DNA of 64,000 nt from Lunatibacter salilacus (lineage in GTDB: Bacteria > Bacteroidota > Bacteroidia > Cytophagales > Cyclobacteriaceae). This document shows positions 52,528 to 63,206 of this stretch, piece after piece. How positions within the stretch are numbered: position 1 is the first letter of the stretch; each line of letters begins with the position of its first letter. The notes under the pieces were generated by a model that saw nothing but the letters and a program-made list of their open reading frames with translations, made no database searches and was not told where the DNA came from. A program made the translations under genes and the position numbers. The stretch spans positions 45,208 to 109,207 of the forward strand of contig NZ_VOLC01000023.1 in assembly GCF_009797935.1 (NCBI RefSeq), given 5' to 3'.

Positions 52528-55386
52528 ATGAAGGTTAAACTATTTATATTGATTTGTTTTTTAGCATCTTTGAATTCCCTATCTCGGGCCCAAGACTGTC
52601 CTGATGGTGCCGGACCTCAGGGGGAAGAACATGGTGGCGGTGGAGACGAAGCCCCGCCAGAACCGCCAAAGGGCCCGGAATATAGAATCCCCATTCTTGT
52701 CGCCATCGATCCCAACGATATCATTGGCCCCAAAGGCTATGGTGAACTCCAATGGATCTCGCCAGGTCAGCTTTTGGACTATACCATTCGCTTTGAAAAC
52801 GACCCTGACTTTGCTACGGCACCAGCCCAAGTGGTGAAAATCAACCATCCCCTTGACAGCAATATTAATATAAATTCCCTGCGCCTTGCTGATTTTGGTT
52901 TTGGGGACTTTACTTTTAAGGTTCCATCGAATTCCTCCTTTTACCAGGGTACGCTGGATGTGACAGACTCCCTGGGTGTGCTGGTGAATGTCACGGCAGG
53001 CATAGATGTAAACCGACGGGAAGCTTTTTGGATTTTTGAATCCCTGGATTCGGCAACGGGGCTTCCTCCGGAGGATGCTTTGGTAGGGTTTTTACCTGTC
53101 AATGACACCACAGCCGTGGATATTGCATCCGGGAAAATCGGTAAAGGAGAGGGGTTTGTTAATTTTACCGTTCAGGCCAACAAGGGATTGGACCGACTGG
53201 ATAGCATTTCCGCTCAGGCCTTTATCATCTTCGATATCAATGCCCCACTCGCCACGAATATTTGGATAAACCACCTGGATCCCCTACCTCCGGTATCTAA
53301 AATTACTTCCCTAGAAGATACGGGGAATCAAATCTACCATATCCATACCGAATCCGAAGATGAGGGATCAGGTCTGGAAACCTATGACCTTTATTACAGT
53401 GTAAACGGCGGTCCTTTGCTACCGTTAGCCACAGACCTTCGGGATCAGTCCCTGTATGTCTTTGATACGGGAATCAAAGACAGTACCTATTGCTTTGTGA
53501 CCTTGGCCAGGGATTTTGCGGGTAATCTGGAATCATTTAAACCTTTGGGGGAACATTGTATCAACCTCTCTGATTCGCCTTTGCCTGAAATTATCTCTTT
53601 CTCCCCACCAAAAGGACCTACGGGTACTGAGGTGACACTTTCTGGAAAATACTTTACCGGAACCACTTCGGTACTATTTAACGATAAAGAGGCGGAGTTT
53701 ACCTTAGTCAATGCGGAAACCATACATGCTACCGTACCAGCAGAAGCCGGGGATGGCCCGATAAAAGTTGTCAAAGAAAACGGAACAGCGATAAGCGGGG
53801 TGGATTTTGTCTATGAGGTTTCAGTTCCTGTTCTGAATCTACCAGTTCTGGCAAGTTTTATTCCCGAAAACGGTAAAGCAGGAACCGAAGTGACCGTTAC
53901 CGGAAAGCATTTTACAGGGTCCACAGCAGTATCGGTCAATGGCAAGCCAGCTGAATTTGTTATAGTCAATGACGAAACCATTACGCTGATAATTCCAGTT
54001 GATGCAGGTTCCGGCCTTATCGAGGTGACCAATGCGGACGGCACCGGAAGTTCAGAGGTGGAATTTGTTTTTGAAATCCCATCACCTGAGAAAAATCCCC
54101 CAGCGCTCACTGAATTTGCTCCAAATAAAGGTATACCGGGCACAGAGGTTACGCTAACAGGAAGGTATTTCACCGGAGTAACTAGTGTTACTTTTGGGGG
54201 CACAGCTGCGACATTTACCATTGTCGATGATGAGACAATTACAGTCATCGTTCCAGAAGATGCGGAAGATGGCCCAATTAAGATTGTGAATGGAGATGGA
54301 GAAGTTAGTAGTACGACTGATTTTAAGGTGGAGGTACCAGTTCCGGAAAAAGCACCACCCGTATTGATTGGATTTACTCCAGGTCAGGGCGGTCCCGGTG
54401 CGGAGGTAACCCTTAGTGGTAATCATTTCGCCGGAGTTACTACTGTCTCCTTTAACGGAAAGCCTGCAACATTTACCATCGTTGATAATAATATCATCAG
54501 AGCAACTGTTCCTGCTGAAGCCGGTACCGGACCAATACGCATCACCAATCCGGACGGCACAGTATCCAGTACAACGGACTTTGTTTTTATAGATCCAATT
54601 CCCGAAAAAACACCACCTGTCCTAAACAGTTTTGCTCCGAACCAAGGCATTGCGGGCACATTTGTGACGCTAAACGGGAAGTATTTCACAGGAGTAACTG
54701 AAGTGACAATCAATGGAAAACCAGCAGTCTATACGATTGTCAATGACAAAACGATTACCGTAACGGTACCGGATGACGCCGGAACAGGTCCGATTAGGAT
54801 CACCAATGTGGACGGAACAGTTATCAGTGCCACGGATTTTGTCTTCGAAATACCAGAACCTGAAAAGACACCACCTATTTTATCATCATTTACCCCTGAT
54901 AAGGGTGGAGAAGGTGCGATAGTCACACTGATTGGAAAATATTATACCGGAGTTACCAGTGTGACCATTAATGGCAAGCCAGTGGAGTTTGAAGTAGTGG
55001 ATGATGAGACAATTAAAGTTACAATTCCAAAAGATCTGGGAACTGGCCCTATTCTTATCACGAACTTGGATGGAACGGTCACAAGTGCCACTGATTTTGT
55101 TTATGACGAAATCACGGGGATCATTGTAAAGCCCATGGAAAAAATAATCAGTCTCTTTCCCAATCCGACAACGGGGTTATTTTCCATGACAACAACAACG
55201 GGTTCACTTCCAAATGGAATGATAACCATAGTAGACACCCAAAGCAAAACCATTAAAACCATCGATTTAGGCAAGGTGCACAGCAGCGAATTGACTGTTG
55301 ATATCAGCTATGTCGCCGCGGGAGTGTATTTTGTCTATTTGGAAAATGGCAGGGAAAAATGGGTACAAAGGTTGGTGAAGAAATAA
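52528..55386 (+). CDS. T9SS-exported TIG-repeat protein
   Basis: 952 aa. Signal peptide at 1-21, then a DPNDIIGPKGYGE to GIDVNRREAFW domain (about 55-260) that in related proteins sits at the C-terminus of CARDB giants. Six TIG/IPT repeats of ~86 aa (about 351-868) follow. The last ~75 residues (SLFPNPTTGLF, VAAGVYFVYLENG, VQRLVKK) form a type A T9SS sorting domain, so the protein is carried through the outer membrane and anchored or released. It may present or complete the 2188-aa scaffold. Confidence 0.88.
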   Translation: MKVKLFILICFLASLNSLSRAQDCPDGAGPQGEEHGGGGDEAPPEPPKGPEYRIPILVAIDPNDIIGPKGYGELQWISPGQLLDYTIRFENDPDFATAPAQVVKINHPLDSNININSLRLADFGFGDFTFKVPSNSSFYQGTLDVTDSLGVLVNVTAGIDVNRREAFWIFESLDSATGLPPEDALVGFLPVNDTTAVDIASGKIGKGEGFVNFTVQANKGLDRLDSISAQAFIIFDINAPLATNIWINHLDPLPPVSKITSLEDTGNQIYHIHTESEDEGSGLETYDLYYSVNGGPLLPLATDLRDQSLYVFDTGIKDSTYCFVTLARDFAGNLESFKPLGEHCINLSDSPLPEIISFSPPKGPTGTEVTLSGKYFTGTTSVLFNDKEAEFTLVNAETIHATVPAEAGDGPIKVVKENGTAISGVDFVYEVSVPVLNLPVLASFIPENGKAGTEVTVTGKHFTGSTAVSVNGKPAEFVIVNDETITLIIPVDAGSGLIEVTNADGTGSSEVEFVFEIPSPEKNPPALTEFAPNKGIPGTEVTLTGRYFTGVTSVTFGGTAATFTIVDDETITVIVPEDAEDGPIKIVNGDGEVSSTTDFKVEVPVPEKAPPVLIGFTPGQGGPGAEVTLSGNHFAGVTTVSFNGKPATFTIVDNNIIRATVPAEAGTGPIRITNPDGTVSSTTDFVFIDPIPEKTPPVLNSFAPNQGIAGTFVTLNGKYFTGVTEVTINGKPAVYTIVNDKTITVTVPDDAGTGPIRITNVDGTVISATDFVFEIPEPEKTPPILSSFTPDKGGEGAIVTLIGKYYTGVTSVTINGKPVEFEVVDDETIKVTIPKDLGTGPILITNLDGTVTSATDFVYDEITGIIVKPMEKIISLFPNPTTGLFSMTTTTGSLPNGMITIVDTQSKTIKTIDLGKVHSSELTVDISYVAAGVYFVYLENGREKWVQRLVKK
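53580..55120 (+). repeat. Six tandem TIG-encoding repeats, ~258 bp period
   Basis: Within the 952-aa gene, units start near 53578, 53836, 54094, 54352, 54610 and 54868. Each encodes G-x-E/I-V-T-L-x-G-K-Y-F-T-G-V-T and a following I-T-x-T-V-P block. Units resemble each other at DNA level, so unequal recombination or gene conversion is likely. Confidence 0.75.
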
Positions 55387-55536
55387 GTGAAAATAACCGA
55401 ATAGATGATGGATATAAAAGAGTTTGCTTTTTAGGAATTTTAACGCAGGTTTAATAAGTCACTATCTTAAAAGGGCTATAAATTCTGAAATCAAACAAAA
55501 ACACCTTTTTAAAAAAGCTAATTACTACTTCAAATA

Positions 55537-56244
55537 ATGGAAGAAATAATACAAGGGTTTGACATTGAGCTAAATGACGCCATGCAAAGTGAAAAATTAG
55601 CCGACGTTAATATTATTCTGTTCGATGCCAACAGGGATGGTTTTATGGATATATCGCCTGAAACAAGGAAAGTCATAATTAAAACCACATTGCAAAAGAG
55701 CTATGCCTCACTTAAGAAGGACTTTAAGCTGAAAAACTCTAAAATTATTTTAGGGACACGGGTTGAACCGCGTGTAATTAATGACAAAATTATCCTCAAA
55801 TCCGTTTTTTCATTAAAAGATAAAACTTATGTTAAACATTTGGTGATTAATTCAATTGAAGGGGTGGAAGCTAAAGAAGTCTCCCAGGCAGCACCAACAG
55901 ACAGATATTTCTCCGTAAAAGCTAGGTTTGGAATATTAATCGAAGGTCAGACCAATGGACTTCAGACGTATGAAGAATCGATTATCTTAATTAAAGCAGC
56001 TAATGAAAATGAAGCGGAAGAAAGGGCAAATGTGCTACTTCCCGAAAGTGAAAAACCATACCTTGGCAGTGAAAAGCGATTCGTTTGGTTCAGATTTGAA
56101 GAGGTTTTGAACGTTACGGGTTACATGGACATCCCCCGCATTGAGCCTGATTTGGAGGGCACAGAAGTTTATTATGAATGGAAAAAACGAAAACTGCCAC
56201 CCGAAAATACGTGGGTTTGGGAATACACTAAAGAGCATGATTAA
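55537..56244 (+). CDS. DUF4288-like domain protein
   Basis: 235 aa, cytoplasmic. The C-terminal half (YFSVKARFGILIEG, TYEESIILIKAANENEAEER, then YLGSEKRFVWFRFEEVLNVT) resembles DUF4288, a family seen among predicted immunity or stress proteins. The N-terminal ~110 residues are unassigned. It follows the T9SS gene by 150 bp and has no obvious partner. Confidence 0.5.
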   Translation: MEEIIQGFDIELNDAMQSEKLADVNIILFDANRDGFMDISPETRKVIIKTTLQKSYASLKKDFKLKNSKIILGTRVEPRVINDKIILKSVFSLKDKTYVKHLVINSIEGVEAKEVSQAAPTDRYFSVKARFGILIEGQTNGLQTYEESIILIKAANENEAEERANVLLPESEKPYLGSEKRFVWFRFEEVLNVTGYMDIPRIEPDLEGTEVYYEWKKRKLPPENTWVWEYTKEHD

Positions 56245-56487
56245 CTTTCCCGTATAAAGTACATTAAATTCCCCGAAGTTATCAATAAAGTTGAGTATGG
56301 TACAACCTTCCCTGTTTAGACACAAATTTTTTTTTCCTAAGTTCTTTTACAGTCAAAATAATGTCGAATAAAACACTTAATTTGTAAATGAAACTAGGCT
56401 TTAATTTTAACCTAAATTTTATTAAAGCCAACTGACTGTTTTTTAGGTACATACTTTAAAATTTGCCGATTGTAAGGCTCATTCATT

Positions 56488-57270
56488 ATGGAAAATGAAA
56501 TTTTGTTAATTGAGAAAATTCGGGAAAATTGCCTAAAGGAGAATAGAGACCAAAGCCTACCGTCATTTGGTTTTGGAGATATTATAAGTGAAATTTTTGC
56601 GGTGGGCCAGTTTTATTATTATTTGCTCGATTATTTAGATTCAACTATTACCTATGTTAGTAGTGGATTCAAAGAAGCACATGGGATTGAACCTTATCAA
56701 ATCAAAACGGTAAAAGATATACTTTGTTTTGTCCATCCAGAAGATTTAAATACCGTAGTTAAAGTGGAGGAAATGGCATTTTTCCAAATGAAAAACACTG
56801 TGGGGATAGATAAAATTAAAGAATTCAAGTTTTCATATAATGCCAGGTTAAAGACAGCTTCAGGTAAATATCAGCTTTTTAGTCTCCAATCCTTAGTCCT
56901 ATCTACCGATGATAACGGCAATCACGATAAAGGTCTTATTATACACTCGAATATTAATCACATAACAAGTTTTAATAATAGAAAATTTTCAATAATTAGT
57001 TTAATCGGAGATCCTTCTTACATAAACATGAATATTTCCGAATTTGAGATTGACAATCCACAACAAGCATTTCCTGTAATATGTTTTTCTAAACGGGAAT
57101 TGGAAATAATTAAATTAATTTCAGAAGGCAGGGACAGCAAAGAAATTGCGGAAAAACTATTTATTTCAACTTTAACGGTAAAATCTCACAGGCAAAATAT
57201 TTTGAGTAAGTCTGGATGCCATAATTTGGTAGAGCTTGTGGCCAAAGGAATTGGTGAAGGTTGGATTTAA
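56488..57270 (+). CDS. LuxR-type regulator with PAS-like sensor
   Basis: 260 aa. Residues about 35-150 look like a PAS-type domain (FYYYLLDYLDSTITYVSSGF, FVHPEDLNTVVKVE). The C-terminal HTH (FSKRELEIIKLISEGRDSKE, STLTVKSHRQNILSKSGCHN) is a GerE/LuxR type at about 195-255. Convergent with a paralogue at 57307-58083. Probably a transcription activator that responds to an intracellular or envelope signal. Confidence 0.85.
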   Translation: MENEILLIEKIRENCLKENRDQSLPSFGFGDIISEIFAVGQFYYYLLDYLDSTITYVSSGFKEAHGIEPYQIKTVKDILCFVHPEDLNTVVKVEEMAFFQMKNTVGIDKIKEFKFSYNARLKTASGKYQLFSLQSLVLSTDDNGNHDKGLIIHSNINHITSFNNRKFSIISLIGDPSYINMNISEFEIDNPQQAFPVICFSKRELEIIKLISEGRDSKEIAEKLFISTLTVKSHRQNILSKSGCHNLVELVAKGIGEGWI

Positions 57271-57306
57271 TAAGCAAAAAAAAAACGGAAAATAGTACTG
57301 ATTGTG

Positions 57307-58083
57307 TCAGATGTAACCTTTTCTGATACAGAATGATACTAGCTCGGTTATTTTTTCCACCCCTGCTTTCATTAGCATATTCTTTCGGTGAGTCTTAACC
57401 GTTTCATCTGAAATTAAAAGAAGTGTGGCTATTTCCTTGGCTGTATATCCTTTTGCGAAAAAGCTTAGAATTTCCAGCTCCCGTTCTGTAAAAGGATTAA
57501 CGGACGACGGAGTCTGGAACATGGTATCTGAAAATACATCCAACTCAAAAAATGAGGGTTCTCCTTGGAGTCCTACAAAGGATATTTTATAATTATTGAT
57601 TTCGCTTAAATGGCTAATATCACTATGGATTCCCAGAACTTTATCCAATTCACCATTTGCATTTGTACTTATGGCTAATGCTTGATGGAAAAAGAGCCTA
57701 TAACCGTAAATTGTCTTAAGTCTAAAACAATAACACATCTTATATTTAACAACCTGCTCCGGGCTTATACGATTTACAAGGAAATCTACTGCTCTTTCCT
57801 CGGATTTTACCATAAATGCTATATCATCTGGATGAATTTTACCAATCAAAGTCTCTATTGAAAAATTGGATGGTTCAATACCATACAATGTATTTACATG
57901 GGGACTGACCAAATCCAATTTCCTATTGGGGAAGTCTACAACATAATAATAATAAGCTGCCGGACAGAAAAAGGACGGGACAAAGTCATCAAAATTAAAT
58001 TCTTTTAAAGGGTTCGATTTTCCAGATATCAAATTTTTTTGGGCATCCCACACTGCATAGATTAAATCTGAAGAGTTCTTCAT
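57307..58083 (-). CDS. LuxR-type regulator with PAS-like sensor, paralogue
   Basis: 258 aa from the ATG at 58083, chosen by alignment with the convergent paralogue; ATG 58095 or GTG 58146 are alternatives. PAS-like part (AYYYYVVDFPNRKLDLVSPH, GKIHPDDIAFMV) and C-terminal LuxR HTH (FTERELEILSFFAKGYTAKE, SDETVKTHRKNMLMKAG). An IS1595 remnant lies directly upstream, so its promoter may have been changed. The 36-bp gap between the convergent stops leaves little room for two terminators. Confidence 0.83.
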   Translation of the reverse strand: MKNSSDLIYAVWDAQKNLISGKSNPLKEFNFDDFVPSFFCPAAYYYYVVDFPNRKLDLVSPHVNTLYGIEPSNFSIETLIGKIHPDDIAFMVKSEERAVDFLVNRISPEQVVKYKMCYCFRLKTIYGYRLFFHQALAISTNANGELDKVLGIHSDISHLSEINNYKISFVGLQGEPSFFELDVFSDTMFQTPSSVNPFTERELEILSFFAKGYTAKEIATLLLISDETVKTHRKNMLMKAGVEKITELVSFCIRKGYI

Positions 58084-58142
58084 AATTGGCACCATTAAGG
58101 TCGACAAATTACTTCTAAAAGTAATATAAAATTTTGAATTAG

Positions 58143-58930
58143 GCACTTAGAATATAATTCTTTATAGGGGTGCGAAGGCCTTCCCACCATCCTTTGTATC
58201 AGATTTACGAAAATTCTCTCCTTCTTTTGGTGACGGTTAAATCTGAAAGTGTACTCGTTTATGTGTAGCTGTCGATACCTAACTAAGTGGTGAATGCCTT
58301 TTAACCATAAATTTAATATTATGATCACCTGTTGCATAAGTTAGAAATTAACTCCCTTTTGTATGATTTCTGCATAAAAAGATTTAGAAAATGCCTTTTA
58401 ACCCCAAAAATGTAGCCATTCGAAAATTCTGATTTTACATAGGCATCTTTTTCCCCGTCATCCAACATAAACCCTACCAGATTAACTTTAAAAGCATTTT
58501 CAATAACTCTTCCATACCGCCGGACTCACTGCTTTTTTTTCTTCTATATCTTTTACTATGATTTTCTTTTTACACTCGTTTCAGAGCCTTGTCATCCTGA
58601 CCTTCTATATAAGGCTTTCATCTACCTTAACTTCGTCTAACAATGTAAGATTACCGCTACTTTCTTTTGATTTCATCACCTAATGCTTGAAAAACTAGCG
58701 GATCTTCTGATTGAGTTCTAGTTTTCGGCATAATTCCGTCGAGCTGATGTCTTTTTTGTTGGTGGAAACAAAGTAAGCCATAAGATATGCCTCTTAATAA
58801 AGGAAACTTGCAATGGTGTAAGAGCGACCAAGAGGTAGGGGATACTAGATGCCTGCATTCAGTACAATGTCTGTCTAGTTCCTCTGAATTTAAGGGGGAT
58901 TTTAGCTATTATTATGCGTCTAATTCGAAT
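58143..58930 (-). pseudogene. IS1595-family transposase, heavily broken
   Basis: Minus-strand fragments in several frames follow the family order: zinc-ribbon part (HCTECRHLVSPTS, HHCKFPLL), AYFVSTNKKDISSTELCRKL, a DEVKVDES block, YGRVIENAFKVNLVGFMLDD, and the tail LWLKGIHHL, INEYTFRFNRH, RMVGRPSHPYK. Stops and frameshifts throughout. It has no clear inverted ends and cannot be mobile. It is wedged just upstream of the LuxR-type gene. Confidence 0.75.
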
Positions 58931-59352
58931 AAAAGCTAAAATTATTTATAAAAATATCGCCATTTTAATAAATAAAACATAATTAAACGATGAAATTTCT
59001 GTATAGAAGTATGAGTTTAAAAATTGATATTTTAGTCTAAATTAATCTTTTCCTTTAACACTTTCACTTACCTTAGAAATATAAAATACTCCTTTAGGGG
59101 GATTGTTTCAAACCTGTGCTCTGCCTAGTTTTGATATCTCCCTATTGTATATAGTTTAGCTAAAAATGGGGGCCAATTAAACAACAAAACGCCAAAGACA
59201 GGAAATCAGAACCTAAAAATTAGATTGCAAAATATTGAAAATTGATTTTAAATCCTTTTTAGGTGCTGCATCAGTGTAAGATCCTAAAAAGTACAAGGCT
59301 TTGATCTCAATAATTTCTTACATAATACTCAGAAAGATGGAATTACCTAGCT
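58931..59352. other. AT-rich intergenic region
   Basis: About 420 bp between the IS relic and the truncated response regulator; no ORF or clear regulatory site. Confidence 0.4.
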
Positions 59353-59781
59353 ATGCAAAATTATCCTAATTTGAAGATTCTGATGCTGACGGCGATGGAT
59401 GATGAAAAGAAGCTATTTGGAACGCTCAGGGCCGGAGCATCGGGCTATCTTCTGAAGGAAGTAAAGCCACATTTATTGATTAATGCTATTTACGAGGTGC
59501 TTGAAGGTGGCCTTCCGCTTTCTCCTTCATTGGCAAGCAAAGTCTTAAAATATTTGAAACACGAGCCAAATTCTGGGAGTCTCCCCGCTCTAGGAACCGA
59601 AAAGTTGAGTAAGAGGGAGAAAGAGGTGCTTCAGTGGTTAAAGAAAGGGCTTAGTGTTCGACAGATTGGTGAGCAGTTGTTTATTTCGGATAAAACAGTA
59701 AGGAAACATTTGGAACATATATATGAGAAGTTGCAGGTGCATTCGGGGAGGGAGGCGATTGTGAAGGGATTGAATAGCTGA
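59353..59781 (+). pseudogene. N-terminally truncated NarL-type response regulator
   Basis: 142 residues. It begins in the second half of a receiver domain (ILMLTAMDDEKKLFG, LKEVKPHLL) and keeps the LuxR HTH (LSKREKEVLQWLKKGLSVRQ, SDKTVRKHLEHIYEKL). The first ~55 residues with the phospho-acceptor Asp are missing and a remnant upstream is out of frame. Not phosphorylatable, probably a pseudogene, though an HTH-only product is possible. Confidence 0.75.
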
Positions 59782-60328
59782 TTTTTATTTCAATTAGCAA
59801 ATCTAAAATGTTAATATGTAAATTTCATTAATTAGTTATTATAGTAAAAATAAATATATTAAAAGCTCAAATAAAAAGGAATTAGTCTCTTGAAAAATTT
59901 ATATATTAATTAACTTTAGTCGATTTTATTAATTTATAAAATTCGTACCCCAAAAATAAAAATGTATAACACTTTAAAATAAATTATAAAATAATCTAAT
60001 GAATTTTATAAATTTAATTCATTGACATATGGTCTTATATTACTGATACTAATAAAAGTATTAATTAAAGGATGATCTCCTAAAAACAGAAGATAATAGG
60101 CAAAGTTTGATGAATTTTAAAAGTATTTGGCCATTGATTTGTATTTTCTAACAAATTAAAGAGAAATGTCTTATTCTCCAATCTATATTAACGATATATT
60201 TAAAAATATAGTGTTGTTTATCAAAATTAATATCAATTCACAATTTTAGAAGTATTTACTAAACAATAACTTTATGCATAGTGTCAGAATTAAAATAAAT
60301 ACTGAAAATAAATTTTATTAAAAAAATC
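59782..60328. other. AT-rich gene-poor region
   Basis: About 550 bp, extremely AT-rich with no ORF. Probably promoter region for 60329 and old insertion debris. Confidence 0.4.
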
Positions 60329-61615
60329 ATGAAGAGACTAAGTTTTGTAATAATTCTATCGCAATTGACCTTAAATATTCTTTATGGTCAAACAGAGCTA
60401 AACCTTAATGCGAAAACAGATATTAAAGAGAAATCAATACTCCTTGACAAAAAAGTAAAAACAACCTTAAAGGAAGGTGAAAATTACAAAGTTAAAATCT
60501 CTGGACTGAATTCCGCAGTGACGAGTATGAAAGTGGTAGCAAAAGCTTTTGACATTTCCTCAACTGCGCCAGAAATATTGAAAACGGTCCTCCCCGGTAT
60601 ATCAACAAGTCTTACTGGCGGTCCACTAGGCTTATTGGAAAATTTAGACGATTCTTTAGAAGAATTAAGGGATAATATTAACAAAGGCTTAGAGCGTCTA
60701 AACGAATTAAAAGAGACATCAGACGAACTGTATAACACAACTATCTTTAAAACTGATACAGCAAAAGCAAGAATTGCATTGAACAAAATAATTGATTTAT
60801 ACAAAAATGTTGATAATAATGTAAATGAAGAAAATATTGGGGCCTATGTTAATCGTGATATAATTTATGCTTCAACAGTTAAAGTAATTGGAGATGAACT
60901 ACTAAAGCAAGAGGTTTCACTATCTAGGACGAGATATCCATTAATAATTTCAGATATAAGTGCAACCAATGAACTTATTATACAAGGAAATTATATTCGT
61001 TATATTAATTTCATTAAGAGATCTACTATAGCTAAAAACTTTGTGACGTCTAAGCCCTTCTATGCTGAGAAAGATTTGGTTGAATTAAAATTTACTTTTG
61101 TAGATATCTACAAAAATGACACTATTTCTACGCTAACTAGAACTTTATTTACGAATAAAATTTGGGGTTATGGTCTAAGCTTTTCTTCAGGTTTTTTTTA
61201 TACTGAGGGTCTTTCTGACAATTCTTATTATTTGGTTGCTAGACAAGATGAAAATTTATCGGTTTTAAGTGAACGTGCAGTTTCCGCAGATGTATCTATC
61301 GGCGCTTTAGGACACATTTATACTAACCTTTCATCTTTCATAAAAACTGGACCTGCTTTAGGGTTAGCGATATCACCTTTTGATGGAAAAAGCAGGTATC
61401 TACTTGGCTGGTCTATTTTAGCTGGAAGAGAAAAAATGATGAGTCTAACAATTGGGAAAGCATGGGCGAAACAAAAGCAAATTTCTTCATCCGTAAGAGT
61501 TGATGATCAAGGACAATATTTCCCAAAAGGTACTGCTTCAGTTCCAACTTTTGAAAAAATAGTTAACTCTTGGTTTATAGGATTCAGTTACAATATAGCA
61601 ACAACCAGAAAGTAA
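60329..61615 (+). CDS. Exported protein of unknown function, possible OM barrel C-terminus
   Basis: 428 aa. Signal peptide at 1-20 (ends LYGQ). The first third is helical (LGLLENLDDSLEEL, LERLNELKETSDEL), the rest beta-rich; the last ~170 residues (FSSGFFYTEGL, GPALGLAISPF, WFIGFSYNIATTRK) alternate like an outer-membrane barrel. No family recognised. Gene AT-rich like its surroundings. Confidence 0.6.
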   Translation: MKRLSFVIILSQLTLNILYGQTELNLNAKTDIKEKSILLDKKVKTTLKEGENYKVKISGLNSAVTSMKVVAKAFDISSTAPEILKTVLPGISTSLTGGPLGLLENLDDSLEELRDNINKGLERLNELKETSDELYNTTIFKTDTAKARIALNKIIDLYKNVDNNVNEENIGAYVNRDIIYASTVKVIGDELLKQEVSLSRTRYPLIISDISATNELIIQGNYIRYINFIKRSTIAKNFVTSKPFYAEKDLVELKFTFVDIYKNDTISTLTRTLFTNKIWGYGLSFSSGFFYTEGLSDNSYYLVARQDENLSVLSERAVSADVSIGALGHIYTNLSSFIKTGPALGLAISPFDGKSRYLLGWSILAGREKMMSLTIGKAWAKQKQISSSVRVDDQGQYFPKGTASVPTFEKIVNSWFIGFSYNIATTRK

Positions 61616-62487
61616 AATCACTAATTTTCCAATGGTTTTATATTTGTAATTTAAATAAAATCCGACTTCGTTTAGTTAATGGTTGAAGAGCAGCTTTCTT
61701 ATCGGAACTTTGTTGAAAATAGCCGCATAGTTCTGCGAAAATTACTAATCAGCAAAAAAAATATTATAGTGGCTAAGATATTAGACTTAAATGCGTACGA
61801 AAACCATTAGTTTATTCTTAACTAAAAACTGAAATAATTAATGTATAATTGCAATTATTTAGTGATCTTATTAAGAACTATGGTCTTATATCCATAAAAA
61901 TATAATTTCGCTTCAAAGCTAGCATAAACCTCATGTAAGATTAAAGAGTCTTAGTCCAATTATGCTATTTCAACTATTTTGAACTCCAAAGTAATATTTA
62001 GTTTATTGCTAAATAAATTAGATAAATATATTTATTTTCATTTCGTATAGATAATAAAATCAAACTATCTGGAATAATATATTAGCATGTACAGTATTAG
62101 CAAAATTTTCTAATTGAAATATAAAATTTTATAATTATAAATTTATTTAGTATGTTATTAGTTTGGTTCCACAATCTAGCTATTGACAAAAAGTAATATT
62201 TTCCTAATATTATTGAAAGATGAACCAAGTGCAACTTATATAATTCTAGTTAACCATATTAAATCATATCAGATATTTATATATGGATTAAAAAATTTGA
62301 GAATTTGATCGATATCTTCCGGATTCAAAATAGATATGCTTTCCCGTCTTGAGCGAGTTGGTAATATTTTTAACTTAGTATCATTAAAATACTAACCCCG
62401 GTTGAAACGAGTATATTGTAGCAATAAAATAACAACAGTTGGGTATTTAAATATATTATCGGTATTAGAAAATTGAACATTTCAGCT
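61616..62487. other. AT-rich intergenic region
   Basis: About 870 bp without ORFs, unusually AT-rich. I see no clear structure. Confidence 0.4.
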
Positions 62488-63135
62488 ATGTCAAACAGAA
62501 ATTGTTTTATTGTTTTTGTTCTTTTAGTAATAAATTTTGTTGCTTACGGACAAACAGCTACATTGTCGCAAGGAGGGTGGCGGACCACAAATGACAATCC
62601 TTTTACTAGATTATCAGTAAGTAATAGCCTTGAGTCGAAAATTTATCGAATAGAATGTATATCTCTCGTAGATGCCTCGATTTTACAATTTAGGATAATT
62701 GTTGACGGCAAACCGATTCAAGCAACATTTCAAGAAGGTAGTAATGTTGTAGTTGAAGGTAAGGAGATTGCTATTGAACAATTATCACAAGGAACAATGG
62801 TTAAGGGTTCTTGGGCAATTATTCAGGAACCTGAAAGACTCGCAGTATCAATTCCATGGAATTATTATCCTAGTTTATCCAATGATTTGTTAGTTGCAGC
62901 ATTAAAAGTAGAACAAGAGTTTTTGATGAGCCTAAACTACGGAACTACTAATTGTTCAAATACTAGTTTTACTGTATTTATTGATGGTATTCCAGTAAAA
63001 GATAAGAATAATATTACGTTGAATTTTTTGGAGGGAAGTACAATATATGGAAAGGGTAGAACCATTTTAATACGAGCATTAGGTTCGTGCACAAATAATA
63101 TGCCAATTGTTGGAGATTTGAAGTTGGTCAAATGA
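62488..63135 (+). CDS. Exported hypothetical protein
   Basis: 215 aa from the ATG at 62488; an in-frame TTG at 62473 is less likely because the ATG begins a normal signal peptide (MSNRNCFIVFVLLVINFVAY, then GQ). The rest is beta-rich with two similar segments around IIVDGKPIQATFQEGS and VFIDGIPVKDKNNITLNFLEG, suggesting an internal duplication. Function unknown. Confidence 0.6.
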   Translation: MSNRNCFIVFVLLVINFVAYGQTATLSQGGWRTTNDNPFTRLSVSNSLESKIYRIECISLVDASILQFRIIVDGKPIQATFQEGSNVVVEGKEIAIEQLSQGTMVKGSWAIIQEPERLAVSIPWNYYPSLSNDLLVAALKVEQEFLMSLNYGTTNCSNTSFTVFIDGIPVKDKNNITLNFLEGSTIYGKGRTILIRALGSCTNNMPIVGDLKLVK

Positions 63136-63206
63136 ATAATCAATCGAGAGTAAAATTTAATTATAGAAATTACAATAATTAGAGAAAAATTTAAATGGGA
63201 GCATAA

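Noticed and set aside
53580..55120. Tandem repeats as a CRISPR array
   Set aside because: The ~258-bp period, open reading frame and TIG motif show that they are protein-domain repeats.
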